Origin: Stramenopiles sp. TOSAG23-6
Lineage: Eukaryota; Sar
Assembly: GCA_900128565.1 (NCBI GenBank)
Contig: LT635920.1
Span: forward strand, 5,001-54,940
Direction: 5' to 3'
Length of the DNA stretch: 49,940 bases
The position numbers and the translations under genes are program-made. Positions 24,739 to 34,166 of this stretch are shown here, one piece after another (the first letter of the stretch is position 1; each line of letters opens with the position of its first letter). The notes beneath the pieces are model-generated. The model was not told the DNA's origin and searched no databases. It worked only from the letters and a program-made list of their open reading frames with translations.

Positions 24739-27700
24739 ATGAACAGAAAGGCACTGCACCCTTCTAATGATCCACACTGGAAAGCTCTAATAGCAAAAAG
24801 TCGTAAAGCCCACGAAAAGGAAAAACAGACTAGTAAACAAAAACAGAAACTTTATCCAGAGAAGCGCCCATCAACTTATAACTCTAGAGTCTATGCTCAA
24901 AATCAGCGGAAGTTGTATAGTCGAAGGAAGCATAAGCGCCCACATACATACTATCAAGGTCAGCGAGAAAAAACTGATAAATGTAGAACTCCTACAGTGA
25001 CAAAAACGACAGCGCAGAAGGAGACTAAAAGGCCATATAAGAAACACATAAACCCTTATAAAGAGTATAATGCCTTAGAATCTAAAGATAAATCAAGACT
25101 CCATAGATATCATCATGAAATAAAATTTAGCAGTTCAATACAACCAAATGTCAACGTTGTAATGAATCACGAGTGTAGTTTAGATAGAGGAAGTTCTCTA
25201 TTCACAGCTCACTCTAGTTGTAATAGAAAAGATACTTATTCAATACGAGAATATTTAAACACAAGCACAACACGTTTACATAATCCTGAATCAAAAGTAT
25301 TAGATCATTCTAGCCCAAAAAGTCAAAAACAAATTAACAAAGATACTACGGGGCAAATATTGAATGATGCTACTGCAGGTATTTTACCAGTGAAATATAT
25401 TGAGTATCTAATGAGTCCACATAAACGCGGTTTGGTGGGCAGAGAAAGCGTAAAGCAATCATTTGAGAAATGTTTTGTACAAACAGGAACAGTTCCAATG
25501 CCACCTCATCAAACACTTCCTATTGAGAAACAAATGACGAATATGATTAAATGGAAACAATTGCATGATAAGAATGCTTTGTCAGAAATTGTTCAGAATG
25601 ATCGAGAAGATATTGCAAAGTCAATAGGATTATCGATGGATGATTTGAATAGATTAGATGTAGAGGATAGTGATGATACAGACGTTAATATTGATATATA
25701 CCGAAGAGCTTTTGAGAAGTTTGACACAGATGGAAATGGGACAATTGATTCAGATGAGTTATCAGTACTCCTTGAAAAATTAGGCGAAACTTTAGATAAT
25801 AAAGAAGTTGATAAGTTGATAAATGATGCTGACGCAGACGGAAATGGAAAAATAGACTTTGAGGAATTTGTTACTGCGATGAATGCAAGAAAACGAATAT
25901 TGAAATTTGCAGCAAAAATATCGCAACAGAATCAAAATGAATCAAATTTTAAGAAGCAAATGCCAATGAAGGTAAATTCAAGAAAAAGAAAACAAACACA
26001 ATTACCTCATCTAAATTCTGGTAATCGTGCTACTAGTTGTCATATAATAAATAGAAGGAAATCATCACCTCAAGCACGGAGTAATCGTGCTAAAAGTAGT
26101 CGTATAGCAAATAGAAGGAAATGGTCACCACGAGATCGGAGTAATCGTGCTAAAAGTAATCATATATCACACAGAAATCGTACTTCACCACGCGCTCGGA
26201 GTGTTCGTGCTAAAAGTAATCATATATTCAACAGAAATCAAAACTCGCCTCAAGCTTGGAGCAACCGCCCTAAAAGTAGCCGTGTATCACATAGAAATAC
26301 TCTTATTGATACATCTTCAATCGATGCATTACAGAGTTCTACGGATTTGTCTTCCATTCGCGAGTTGTGTCTGAATGATGAAACTTCGCAAAAATCTACA
26401 GCTCGAAGTAATGTTAGTGGTGATAGTTGGCATTACACCACAGTTCAACGACCCACGCCACGTCAACTTNCGGAAATAATGTTTTCCAAAACTGCTAATA
26501 GTAAATTGGGCACTTCTCGTACAAAAACAAATATTTGTCGACAACTCATATTCAGTAAAGAAGAGACTGATACAGAAGTTCAAATGTTGGAAGATGCAAT
26601 TGAATCGCATCTTGCATGGACAAGAAGGAATATTCCTGTAGAATCAATACGTGCTCAATTATACTGTTTCAAAAATGGAAGTGATAAACTTGATGCCCTT
26701 TTTGCTCGAATGAGCGATACAAGAATAAATCGAGCATTTCAATTATGGAAGGGTTTTGTTGATCACGAAAAATGTCAAGAAAAGGCGCAACAATATTTAC
26801 GATGGAAAGGGTCCAGGAAACTTATTGCAATGCTGAACAAATCCGTGTTAAATACAATATCTCCAGCATGGAATACATGGTCAAGTAAATATAAAGAATG
26901 CGTGCACAATGAGAGAGAAGTGGCTTGTTTATTAATACAAAGAATTTCTCGTGGGTATTTTGCAAAATTATTTACAGAAAATTTAAGGTCGATGGTACTC
27001 ACTACTAAATGTGCGATTCGTATTCAAAATTGCTGGAGACAGCGCATTAGCCGAGCAGTGCTTAAGCATATGTATATGAACAGAATGGCAGTTCGAGTAC
27101 AGATATGTTGGCGACAAAAGTTAGCTCGCCAAGTGATATATTTAATGAGACTAACTCAAGCTGTCATACGAGTGCAGTCGTTCTGGCGTAATAAAATGGC
27201 GCGAGCTGTTTGTGCAGCATTGTGGCTTATAAAGGAACAAAATCGAGCTGTGACGATTATACAGAATAAATGGAGATGTTATAAATCTACTTTGTTTGCT
27301 GGCATTTTACGTCGTAATCATGCTCATCTAGAGGCTATGGTACTACGAGTGCAATGTGCTTGGAGGTGTAAACAGGGTCGTTTTGCGTATTATTTAAAGA
27401 AACGTGCCAATACCATACAAAAAGAAGAAGAAGAACATGCTGCAATTGTGCTTCAGAATAAAATGCGATGTAGGCAATCCTACGCTAAAGCTACTTTTTA
27501 CAGAAAGAAGAGAGATGAAAATAACGCAGTGACAACAATAAGTAGAATATGGCGTGGGGTTTATACACGACGCATTTATAAAAAAATGTGTGAGGTACGC
27601 GATATGCGATACAAATTTCAAACTCGTAGAGTTCAAAGATACATTAGAAAAACATATCTCCCAAGAATGAGGACTTGGTGGGCTGATCATGAAGCACGCT

Positions 27701-30700
27701 CAAAAGTTTTTGTGGCGCTTTGGAGTCAAAGATATTTTCGTGCACGAAGGGAGCGTCATTTGTTTTATTTGAAACTTCGAGCTGTGCGTGAGCTTCGTGA
27801 GGAAATAAGTCAACGACAAAATACTCGCAAATTACGTACAGCTGCATCAATACGTCTTCAAGCACAATGTAGAAGATTTCTTGTAGTTTTGAATGCAATG
27901 CATGAATGTGAGCGACATAAAGCTGCAGTGTATATTCAGTTTCGTTACCGAGGATTTAGTAGTCGTTTATCGTACATAGCAATGGCCAAGAAGAAGAATG
28001 CATCACTGAAGTTGCAGAAACAATTTAGAGGACGAAAGGTCCGAATTCAAATAGCCAAACAAAATGCAGCTGTCACTTGTATACAGTCGAAATTCCGTGG
28101 CCGTGTTGGTCGGAATGTTTTTNTCAATAAGAAAATGGAATTTGATAGATTAATATGGTCAATAAAACTTCTGCAAAGTTATTGTAGAATGTATCGTGCC
28201 AAAAAGCAAGCGCAAGTCGTTCGGGTGGCTCGCCAGAGATATTATGCAGAAGAGTGTGCTCGAGAGGAAGCAGCTGCAGAATATGAACGGGAATTGAGGT
28301 TTGTGATAAAAATTCAGGGACTGTGGAGAACTAAAAAGGCGAAGCGCAAGGTGGGCAATTTACGTGCAAAGATGTTAAAAGAATTAGCAGCAATAGATGA
28401 TGAGGAGGAACGCGAAAGAGTTCGTTTATATCGCATTACTGAAATTGCGGCTATAAAATTACAGATGCAATACAGACGTCATTCAGCAGTTCGAGCTCTT
28501 GCTCGCGCAAAACAGGAACGTATTCAAAAACTAAAGAGAGATCGCAAAGATGCAATTAGGCGTCGAAAGGACAACTGTGCGATAAAAATACAATGTCAAT
28601 TCAGAGTAAAAATTGCGTGTAGAAAAATGAATAAAGCTAAACAAATAAAGCAGGATATACTTGATGAAGAAGAGCGACAACGTATGGATAAAATTCTTAA
28701 GATTGAAGGAGTTCGGGACATGCAAATATTTGTCAAGTTCAATACAGCGGAGTCTCGGGTAAAAGAACTGGAAACTTTGTTGAAGAAACTTGAAGAACCT
28801 TATCAAGATTCATCACAAATTCCAAAGGTTCACATTGAGCTTGAAGAGGCTAAAGCAAATTTATCCAGACTCGCTTTGAAAAAGAATAACGTAGAAAAAC
28901 ACCAAGCTGCCGCATTACGTATTCAGAATAGACTTCGTATATGTTTAGGAAAAATGCGATTAGAAGCAGAACGTAATGGACAAATGTCAGAGTTATTCAA
29001 AATGAGAATGGCGGGTGCTTCGGTAGAGGAATTGCGCAATGTATCACTAGCACACTTAAAAGTTATGTCAGCGGTTCGTCTACAGGCAATCATGCGGGGC
29101 CATTGGGCAAAAAAAGAAATGTCAGAAAGGGTCCGAAGGCAACGAAATTGGATCAAAAAGAACACAACAGAAATTAATAAAACAGATATGATTACTCGTT
29201 TGCAGTGCTTTGTTAGACAAAGACAAGCAAAGCGAAGTTTACAAATCCACAAGGATAGATTGTTTTTCGCTCAACGCCGGGAACGCAAAAAACAAGAATT
29301 GGAGCTTTTGATCAATAAATCCTGGCGTTTGGAATGGGATGATAAATATCAGTGCGAAGTGTATGTGAATCATCATACAAAAGAGATATCGTATAAAAAA
29401 CCAGAGTACTGGGCTCTGTCCGAGCTTTGGGCAGCGAGTGAGTATGCTCTAGAGTTTGAGATACCTCCAGAAGCTGATGCTATAGTCGATGAGTCAAAAC
29501 TGTGCGCGGAATGCGGAGACAACCCTGTGAGAGAATGTCATCAATGTATTAAGGAAAACAAAGATAAAACTACACACCCTTTACGTTTTTGTGAAAAATG
29601 TTGGGGGGAGAAGCACAAAATGGGTCGTTCAAAAAGTCACACGTATCGCAATCTAACACAAAACCTTTGTGTTGAATGTGAAGAGCCTGGGAAACGGTCT
29701 TGTCAGCAGTGTGGTGATATGTTTTGTGAGGAGTGTTACACTCTCAAGCATTCTCGCGGAGATGAAAGATCACATACATGGAAACCAGTAACTGCGTCTA
29801 CAAAATCGTCAAAACCTGGCGATGTAGAAAGACGACCATGTATACAGTGCAACGAATTTCCAGAATGCGACCGGGAAGCTGGGCGATATTGTATTCAATG
29901 TGCCGATGATTTCTGTGTTCTTTGTTACCAATCGGTCCATTCCAAAGGAAAGAAGAAAAGTCACACATGGCAGAGGGTTCGTAGTTTAGCAGACGAGAGA
30001 GCACATCAAAAATATATCTTAGAAAAACGTAAACGAGAGTTCGCAAAACGAAAGCAACGGAAAGGTAAAACAAAGGGTAAATATAAAATAGTTTGGAAAC
30101 CCATTTTTGATGAAGAATCAGAAACGTATTATTATTATCATTCTCTTAGTGGGGAATCATTGTGGGAAGATGAGTTTTACGATTTTCGGCATAAATTAGG
30201 CAGTTTCAAGAATGGTTTGTTAGATAAAGATGGTGACATTATTGTTTGGGAACCTGGTACAGCAATTTTGCGGAAGCCAGACGAAAAAGTAATAAATGAA
30301 GCTTCTACTAATGAGGATAAATCAGATGACTCGACCGTGAAACAAATAGTTACTCCTTTTGATTTTGCAACTTTTGCAAAAACAAAGCAAAATTGGAAGC
30401 GAGATATTTATCAAGCTGAAAAAAACACTCAAGGCGAAGAAGAAAAGAAATCTGCGATAGAAAAAATGATTGCGGAAAATATTAGAGTTGCCAAAGAAGC
30501 AAAGGAAGCACAAGAAAAAATCCTAGAATTAAAGAACAAAAAATTAGTAAATAGAATAGGTCGACAATTCTTTGGTGGCATTGGAAAACGCGGCGTTCAG
30601 GCGTCTAGTAATGTAACAGAAGATTCCAAAGACTATGAAGTTGAAGACCACAAAGATAATACAGCAGAAGATTCAGAAAAAAAAATAGAAACAAGTAATA

Positions 30701-30813
30701 TTGCAGATGTTAGTAGTTCTCGTGCTTTATATCTAAAAATGATAAGTGCCTCTAGCACGGGTTTAAATAAGACAGGTAAAAAGACTACAACAAAGAATAA
30801 ATTTAGACACTAA
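24739..30813 (+). CDS. EF-hand / multi-IQ / WW / B-box-type zinc finger protein
   Basis: 2024 residues, intronless. Two canonical EF-hands occupy ~320-385 (loops DTDGNGTIDSDE and DADGNGKIDFEE). A five-copy basic repeat (SNRAKSSRIANRRKWSPRDR type) spans ~430-515. About fifteen or more IQ-like helices cover ~720-1500 (VRVQICWRQKLARQV, IRVQSFWRNKMARAV, VTIIQNKWRCYKS, IRLQAQCRRFL, CIQSKFRGRVGR), interrupted by a coiled coil. A WW-like module follows at ~1525-1560 (WRLEWDDKYQCEVYVNHHTK), then three B-box-like zinc modules at ~1585-1755 (CAECGDNPVRECHQC, CVECEEPGKRSCQQCGDMFC, CIQCNEFPECDREAG, each followed by a HS/HT pair). A second WW-like module (VWKPIFDEESETYYYYHSLS) and a charged tail end the protein. 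The parts predict Ca2+/calmodulin-responsive scaffolding, perhaps on the axoneme or cortex. No single family name is certain. Confidence 0.75.
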   Translation: MNRKALHPSNDPHWKALIAKSRKAHEKEKQTSKQKQKLYPEKRPSTYNSRVYAQNQRKLYSRRKHKRPHTYYQGQREKTDKCRTPTVTKTTAQKETKRPYKKHINPYKEYNALESKDKSRLHRYHHEIKFSSSIQPNVNVVMNHECSLDRGSSLFTAHSSCNRKDTYSIREYLNTSTTRLHNPESKVLDHSSPKSQKQINKDTTGQILNDATAGILPVKYIEYLMSPHKRGLVGRESVKQSFEKCFVQTGTVPMPPHQTLPIEKQMTNMIKWKQLHDKNALSEIVQNDREDIAKSIGLSMDDLNRLDVEDSDDTDVNIDIYRRAFEKFDTDGNGTIDSDELSVLLEKLGETLDNKEVDKLINDADADGNGKIDFEEFVTAMNARKRILKFAAKISQQNQNESNFKKQMPMKVNSRKRKQTQLPHLNSGNRATSCHIINRRKSSPQARSNRAKSSRIANRRKWSPRDRSNRAKSNHISHRNRTSPRARSVRAKSNHIFNRNQNSPQAWSNRPKSSRVSHRNTLIDTSSIDALQSSTDLSSIRELCLNDETSQKSTARSNVSGDSWHYTTVQRPTPRQLXEIMFSKTANSKLGTSRTKTNICRQLIFSKEETDTEVQMLEDAIESHLAWTRRNIPVESIRAQLYCFKNGSDKLDALFARMSDTRINRAFQLWKGFVDHEKCQEKAQQYLRWKGSRKLIAMLNKSVLNTISPAWNTWSSKYKECVHNEREVACLLIQRISRGYFAKLFTENLRSMVLTTKCAIRIQNCWRQRISRAVLKHMYMNRMAVRVQICWRQKLARQVIYLMRLTQAVIRVQSFWRNKMARAVCAALWLIKEQNRAVTIIQNKWRCYKSTLFAGILRRNHAHLEAMVLRVQCAWRCKQGRFAYYLKKRANTIQKEEEEHAAIVLQNKMRCRQSYAKATFYRKKRDENNAVTTISRIWRGVYTRRIYKKMCEVRDMRYKFQTRRVQRYIRKTYLPRMRTWWADHEARSKVFVALWSQRYFRARRERHLFYLKLRAVRELREEISQRQNTRKLRTAASIRLQAQCRRFLVVLNAMHECERHKAAVYIQFRYRGFSSRLSYIAMAKKKNASLKLQKQFRGRKVRIQIAKQNAAVTCIQSKFRGRVGRNVFXNKKMEFDRLIWSIKLLQSYCRMYRAKKQAQVVRVARQRYYAEECAREEAAAEYERELRFVIKIQGLWRTKKAKRKVGNLRAKMLKELAAIDDEEERERVRLYRITEIAAIKLQMQYRRHSAVRALARAKQERIQKLKRDRKDAIRRRKDNCAIKIQCQFRVKIACRKMNKAKQIKQDILDEEERQRMDKILKIEGVRDMQIFVKFNTAESRVKELETLLKKLEEPYQDSSQIPKVHIELEEAKANLSRLALKKNNVEKHQAAALRIQNRLRICLGKMRLEAERNGQMSELFKMRMAGASVEELRNVSLAHLKVMSAVRLQAIMRGHWAKKEMSERVRRQRNWIKKNTTEINKTDMITRLQCFVRQRQAKRSLQIHKDRLFFAQRRERKKQELELLINKSWRLEWDDKYQCEVYVNHHTKEISYKKPEYWALSELWAASEYALEFEIPPEADAIVDESKLCAECGDNPVRECHQCIKENKDKTTHPLRFCEKCWGEKHKMGRSKSHTYRNLTQNLCVECEEPGKRSCQQCGDMFCEECYTLKHSRGDERSHTWKPVTASTKSSKPGDVERRPCIQCNEFPECDREAGRYCIQCADDFCVLCYQSVHSKGKKKSHTWQRVRSLADERAHQKYILEKRKREFAKRKQRKGKTKGKYKIVWKPIFDEESETYYYYHSLSGESLWEDEFYDFRHKLGSFKNGLLDKDGDIIVWEPGTAILRKPDEKVINEASTNEDKSDDSTVKQIVTPFDFATFAKTKQNWKRDIYQAEKNTQGEEEKKSAIEKMIAENIRVAKEAKEAQEKILELKNKKLVNRIGRQFFGGIGKRGVQASSNVTEDSKDYEVEDHKDNTAEDSEKKIETSNIADVSSSRALYLKMISASSTGLNKTGKKTTTKNKFRH
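26026..26295 (+). repeat. In-frame ~60-bp repeat, five copies, basic
   Basis: Tandem units encode variants of RSNRAKSSRIANRRKWSPRD within the EF-hand/IQ protein. They form an Arg/Ser/Lys-rich linker between the EF-hands and the IQ array. Their charge resembles the RS array of the ARL13B-like protein, but the unit sequence differs. Confidence 0.75.
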
Positions 30814-31016
30814 TGTCCACAAAAACATTAAAAATGAAATAAATAATAATCACTGGTTATTTTCTTGACTCCCTTAATTCTTTGACATTAACAAATCACC
30901 CAATTTTTATCAACGTATAAAATAATGAGAGAAAGTTTGGTGTTAACATATACGCAAAATATACGGTATTTTTTAATTGTTTCTCATAAGCTATGATATT
31001 GGAAAAAATATTTTAT

Positions 31017-32552
31017 TTATCTAGAATTATATCGATTTATCAAACCTTTAGGGCTTGGGGTATGCCTGATGTTCGATGGACTTTTACCACCACTACTTCT
31101 TATACGAAGGTCTCTCATAGCTTGAGCGCGCAATCTATTTTTAATCTGTAATTGGATTGTTTGTTGTTGAGTTTTATTCCCTTCTTTCGCAAAGTCAGGT
31201 TTTACCAAGGAAATTATAAATTCACTATTTAGTAGTTGTTTAGCCGATGGTCTTTCTTCTGGATTTCTTCTAAAACAAGCTGAAAGAAATGTTTTCAGTT
31301 CATGTGGTGCTTTTTGTGGTATATCTTGAACAGGAGTTTCACCTGATTCAGCTAAGAAAAACATCAAAGCATGTACAGAAGGGAAATTTCGTTTTTTCCA
31401 AGGAGGGTTTCCAGTTAACATTTCCAGGACACTACAACCAAGACTCCAAATATCAGCAGCAAAACCGACATCGCCATGATTAGTCACACATTCAGGAGCC
31501 ATATAGTAAGGAGTTCCACGAATCATTGTCGCTGCTGCACCAAAAGCTAAGGGCGAATCAACATCTGATTGTTTTTGAAGATGTTCTTTCAGAGAGTCTC
31601 GTGATTGAGAAATATCACCATCTGTCTTTGTTGCTCTAACTTGTGCAGGATCTAATCGTTTCGATGCACCAAAATCAGCTAATTTTACAATACCTTGGTC
31701 ATCGACTAAAATATTCGCACATTTAATGTCACGATGAATGACATTATTAGCATGTAAGTAAGCTAAACCATCTAATAGTTGCTTAGTATAAACACGGATG
31801 ACATTTACATGCAGTTTTGTAAATTTCTCCAACATTGTTAGTAAAGATCCACCAGGGACCCATTCTGTAAGAATATATAATGTTTGATCTCGAACTTCAG
31901 CACCAGTGTAGGCGACAACATTTTTATGACGCAGGGATCTCATTAAATTTATTTCATTACGAAGCTCATGAAGTTTTTCAACATTTTTTCCAAATGTTAT
32001 TTCTTTAATAGCAAGCATACCACCGGTTTGGTTATCGAAGCCTACATAAACTTTGCCATATGACCCTTTTCCTATTTGTTCACCCTTCTTCCAGCGAAGT
32101 CCTGAAGGTTTTGAATTTGTACTAGATAATGGAGTTACACAGACTTGTGCGCTTTTTGGAGGTTGTGTTTTTGGCGGTACAGGGCGTCGAGGATTACTCA
32201 TTTTTGCTATGTTGCGTTTGTATGCTTTATCTACTATTTTATGTCGTTTCATTGAGGGAGATACACTTGGTGTTATCCGTCTCTCCCTCCCTCCACCAGA
32301 AGGCGGAGTTTTGGTGAAAGATATAATCTGACCAGTCTCTTTTAATTTTGAAACTGGATGATCCGAAGTTATACATTGCCGCATTTTCGTTGATTTAACC
32401 TCGAATGAATGCGATGCATCTAATGAAATGGTTGACGTAGTTTTCTTTTCTTCAATTGCTGCACGACGAAGAGCTTGGTCAAGATCTTCCGCGGAAGTCA
32501 TTCGGGGTTTTTCAGGAATAGTAAAATCTGCACGAGATACTTTGGCCCCCAT
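31017..32552 (-). CDS. STE11/MAPKKK-type protein kinase with myristoylation-type N-terminus
   Basis: 511 residues. The kinase domain covers ~154-450: glycine loop IGKGSYGKV (160-168), Lys183 in AIKEI, HRDIKCAN (273-280), DFG (293-295), GTPYYMAPE (346-354) and ADIWSLGCSVLEMLTGNPPW. The WVPGGSLLTML hinge and RDIKCANILV loop are typical of MEKK/NPK1-class MAPKKKs, which phosphorylate MAP2Ks. All catalytic residues are present. A ~45-residue insertion separates DFG from GTPYY, lengthening the activation segment. The N-terminus MGAKVSRADF fits the myristoylation pattern (Gly2, Ser6), so membrane anchoring is possible. The flanks are basic and Ser/Pro-rich. Intronless, and convergent with the IQ gene at 203 bp. 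Confidence 0.85.
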   Translation of the reverse strand: MGAKVSRADFTIPEKPRMTSAEDLDQALRRAAIEEKKTTSTISLDASHSFEVKSTKMRQCITSDHPVSKLKETGQIISFTKTPPSGGGRERRITPSVSPSMKRHKIVDKAYKRNIAKMSNPRRPVPPKTQPPKSAQVCVTPLSSTNSKPSGLRWKKGEQIGKGSYGKVYVGFDNQTGGMLAIKEITFGKNVEKLHELRNEINLMRSLRHKNVVAYTGAEVRDQTLYILTEWVPGGSLLTMLEKFTKLHVNVIRVYTKQLLDGLAYLHANNVIHRDIKCANILVDDQGIVKLADFGASKRLDPAQVRATKTDGDISQSRDSLKEHLQKQSDVDSPLAFGAAATMIRGTPYYMAPECVTNHGDVGFAADIWSLGCSVLEMLTGNPPWKKRNFPSVHALMFFLAESGETPVQDIPQKAPHELKTFLSACFRRNPEERPSAKQLLNSEFIISLVKPDFAKEGNKTQQQTIQLQIKNRLRAQAMRDLRIRSSGGKSPSNIRHTPSPKGLINRYNSR

Positions 32553-32840
32553 TTTAATGATATCGTTCCATACTAATTAAGGACATATCATATCAAATGT
32601 TTTATCAAGAACATCTTTGTTATATACTACAGTAGTTAAGTATGGAGGTAAAAAAGAAAAGTCCACGTAGAATGTGAAACCGTTTTTTTACTCAATTTGA
32701 CACGTGGCATTGAAAATACTACGAACGATTTGATTGAAAACAACACGTGGTCAGGCAGATTATATTCAGCACTGTGACTGATGGAAAAACAGTTGTTCCA
32801 ATAAAGAATACAAAAAGGAGTATCCATTGTTATATCAAAC

Positions 32841-33749
32841 ATGTCTACATTAATTCCACTTACCCTCGCTGCTGGTACGACAGCTACAATTATGTACCCC
32901 GTTGATGTTGTCCGTGCACTTCGAATGGCCAGTGCTGGAGGAACCGAAACGTTCTCTATTACCAAGTTTATAAAAACTCATGGCGTTAGAGGTTTGGCGT
33001 CTCAGGGCGCAGTTGCTGAGATCGTAAAGAGCAGTGTAATGCGTGTTAGCAAGTTTTTCTTTTTCCCTCTTACATGTAATGGTATGTTTGGAGCAAGCAG
33101 CAAAGAGCTTGCGCCTTGGCAAAAAGGTCTTGCTGGTTGTGCGGCTACCATACCTGAAATTTTTTTAATCACACCACTTGAAGGCGCAAAACTTGGACTA
33201 CAAACTGATTCTACGAAACGATACAGTAACAGCATGACTAATATTATGAAACATGTATACCAAACTCGCGGTTTGGGTGGTTTGTGGACTGGATGGGCAG
33301 GTTTACAATTGCGTAATGGATTATGGACTGGTACTTATTTTGCGACGTTGAGTTCATTTAAAGAAGTAATCGAACCTGGTGTTGTTGGTGTCGGTTTACC
33401 ACAGGGAGTGGCTCAGTTCACTGCTGGTTTCTGTGCTGGTACATTTGCTGCAGCATTTAATACACCAGCTGATGTCATACGTACAATTGTACAAAGAAGA
33501 ATGTTCAATGAAATCACTGCAAGTATGAAAGGTTCTTCTGAAGTAACTGTCACAAGAACTGGATTTTCTTTAGGTTTGGGGTTCCCTGAACATTTCAGAG
33601 TTTTTAAGGAAATCATTGGCAAATCGGGTATTAAAGGTGTTTATCCTGGATTTGGATTCAAGGCTATGCATCTTGGAGGTTCTGGGGCGTTAATGGCAAT
33701 GTTTATTCCTATATTTTCTCGTTTACTTGGTATTAAGTATGATATCTAA
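32841..33749 (+). CDS. Mitochondrial carrier (SLC25) family protein
   Basis: 302 residues, the normal family length, with the threefold repeat. Signature motifs are PVDVVRALRM (20-29), PLEGAKLGLQ in the second repeat and PADVIRTIVQ in the third, each beginning a carrier half-signature Px[DE]xx[RK]. Six membrane helices are expected in the inner mitochondrial membrane. Loop motifs such as GVRGLASQG, GLGGLWTGWAG and GIKGVYPGFG fit the [FY/W]xG matrix-helix pattern. Substrate is uncertain. The sequence would be compatible with an oxodicarboxylate/citrate-type carrier, but contact residues were not analysed rigorously. Divergent from the kinase gene. Confidence 0.85.
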   Translation: MSTLIPLTLAAGTTATIMYPVDVVRALRMASAGGTETFSITKFIKTHGVRGLASQGAVAEIVKSSVMRVSKFFFFPLTCNGMFGASSKELAPWQKGLAGCAATIPEIFLITPLEGAKLGLQTDSTKRYSNSMTNIMKHVYQTRGLGGLWTGWAGLQLRNGLWTGTYFATLSSFKEVIEPGVVGVGLPQGVAQFTAGFCAGTFAAAFNTPADVIRTIVQRRMFNEITASMKGSSEVTVTRTGFSLGLGFPEHFRVFKEIIGKSGIKGVYPGFGFKAMHLGGSGALMAMFIPIFSRLLGIKYDI

Positions 33750-34166
33750 AGCCTCTCTCAGTATAAATATATATATTATGGATACGGGATAATGCCTTAT
33801 TATTGGGTGAAAATATGATGGAAATTATCTAGAGTATAAAATTCATTGGTAGTAATATGAGATGAAGTTAAAAACTCATGATTTGTCTGAAAAGTTTATA
33901 AATTTTATAAAGAATTCATTTTTTAAAATTTGAAATTGATATTTATGACGCAGGTATTATTTTATTACCATTATAATTATTATTTAGTATATAATAGGGA
34001 TAGCAGATCAAGATCGATCGGCGGTTGATTTTCTCAAATTTCAAATTTCAAAATTTCAAAATTTCGAATTTTCATTTCAAAAGCGCGCTGACGTACCGAA
34101 AGGAACACTAATTCCTTTAACAAACAACTAGAGTACTACTCCTCCTCTTGACGAAATCAAGGAAAT
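33750..34166. other. Intergenic region, carrier / creatinase
   Basis: 417 bp, very AT-rich. It contains a run of AATTTCAAA-type direct repeats at about 34036-34080, just before a GC-richer patch (aagcgcgctgacgtaccg) that probably lies in the promoter of the downstream gene. I see no RNA gene. Confidence 0.4.
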
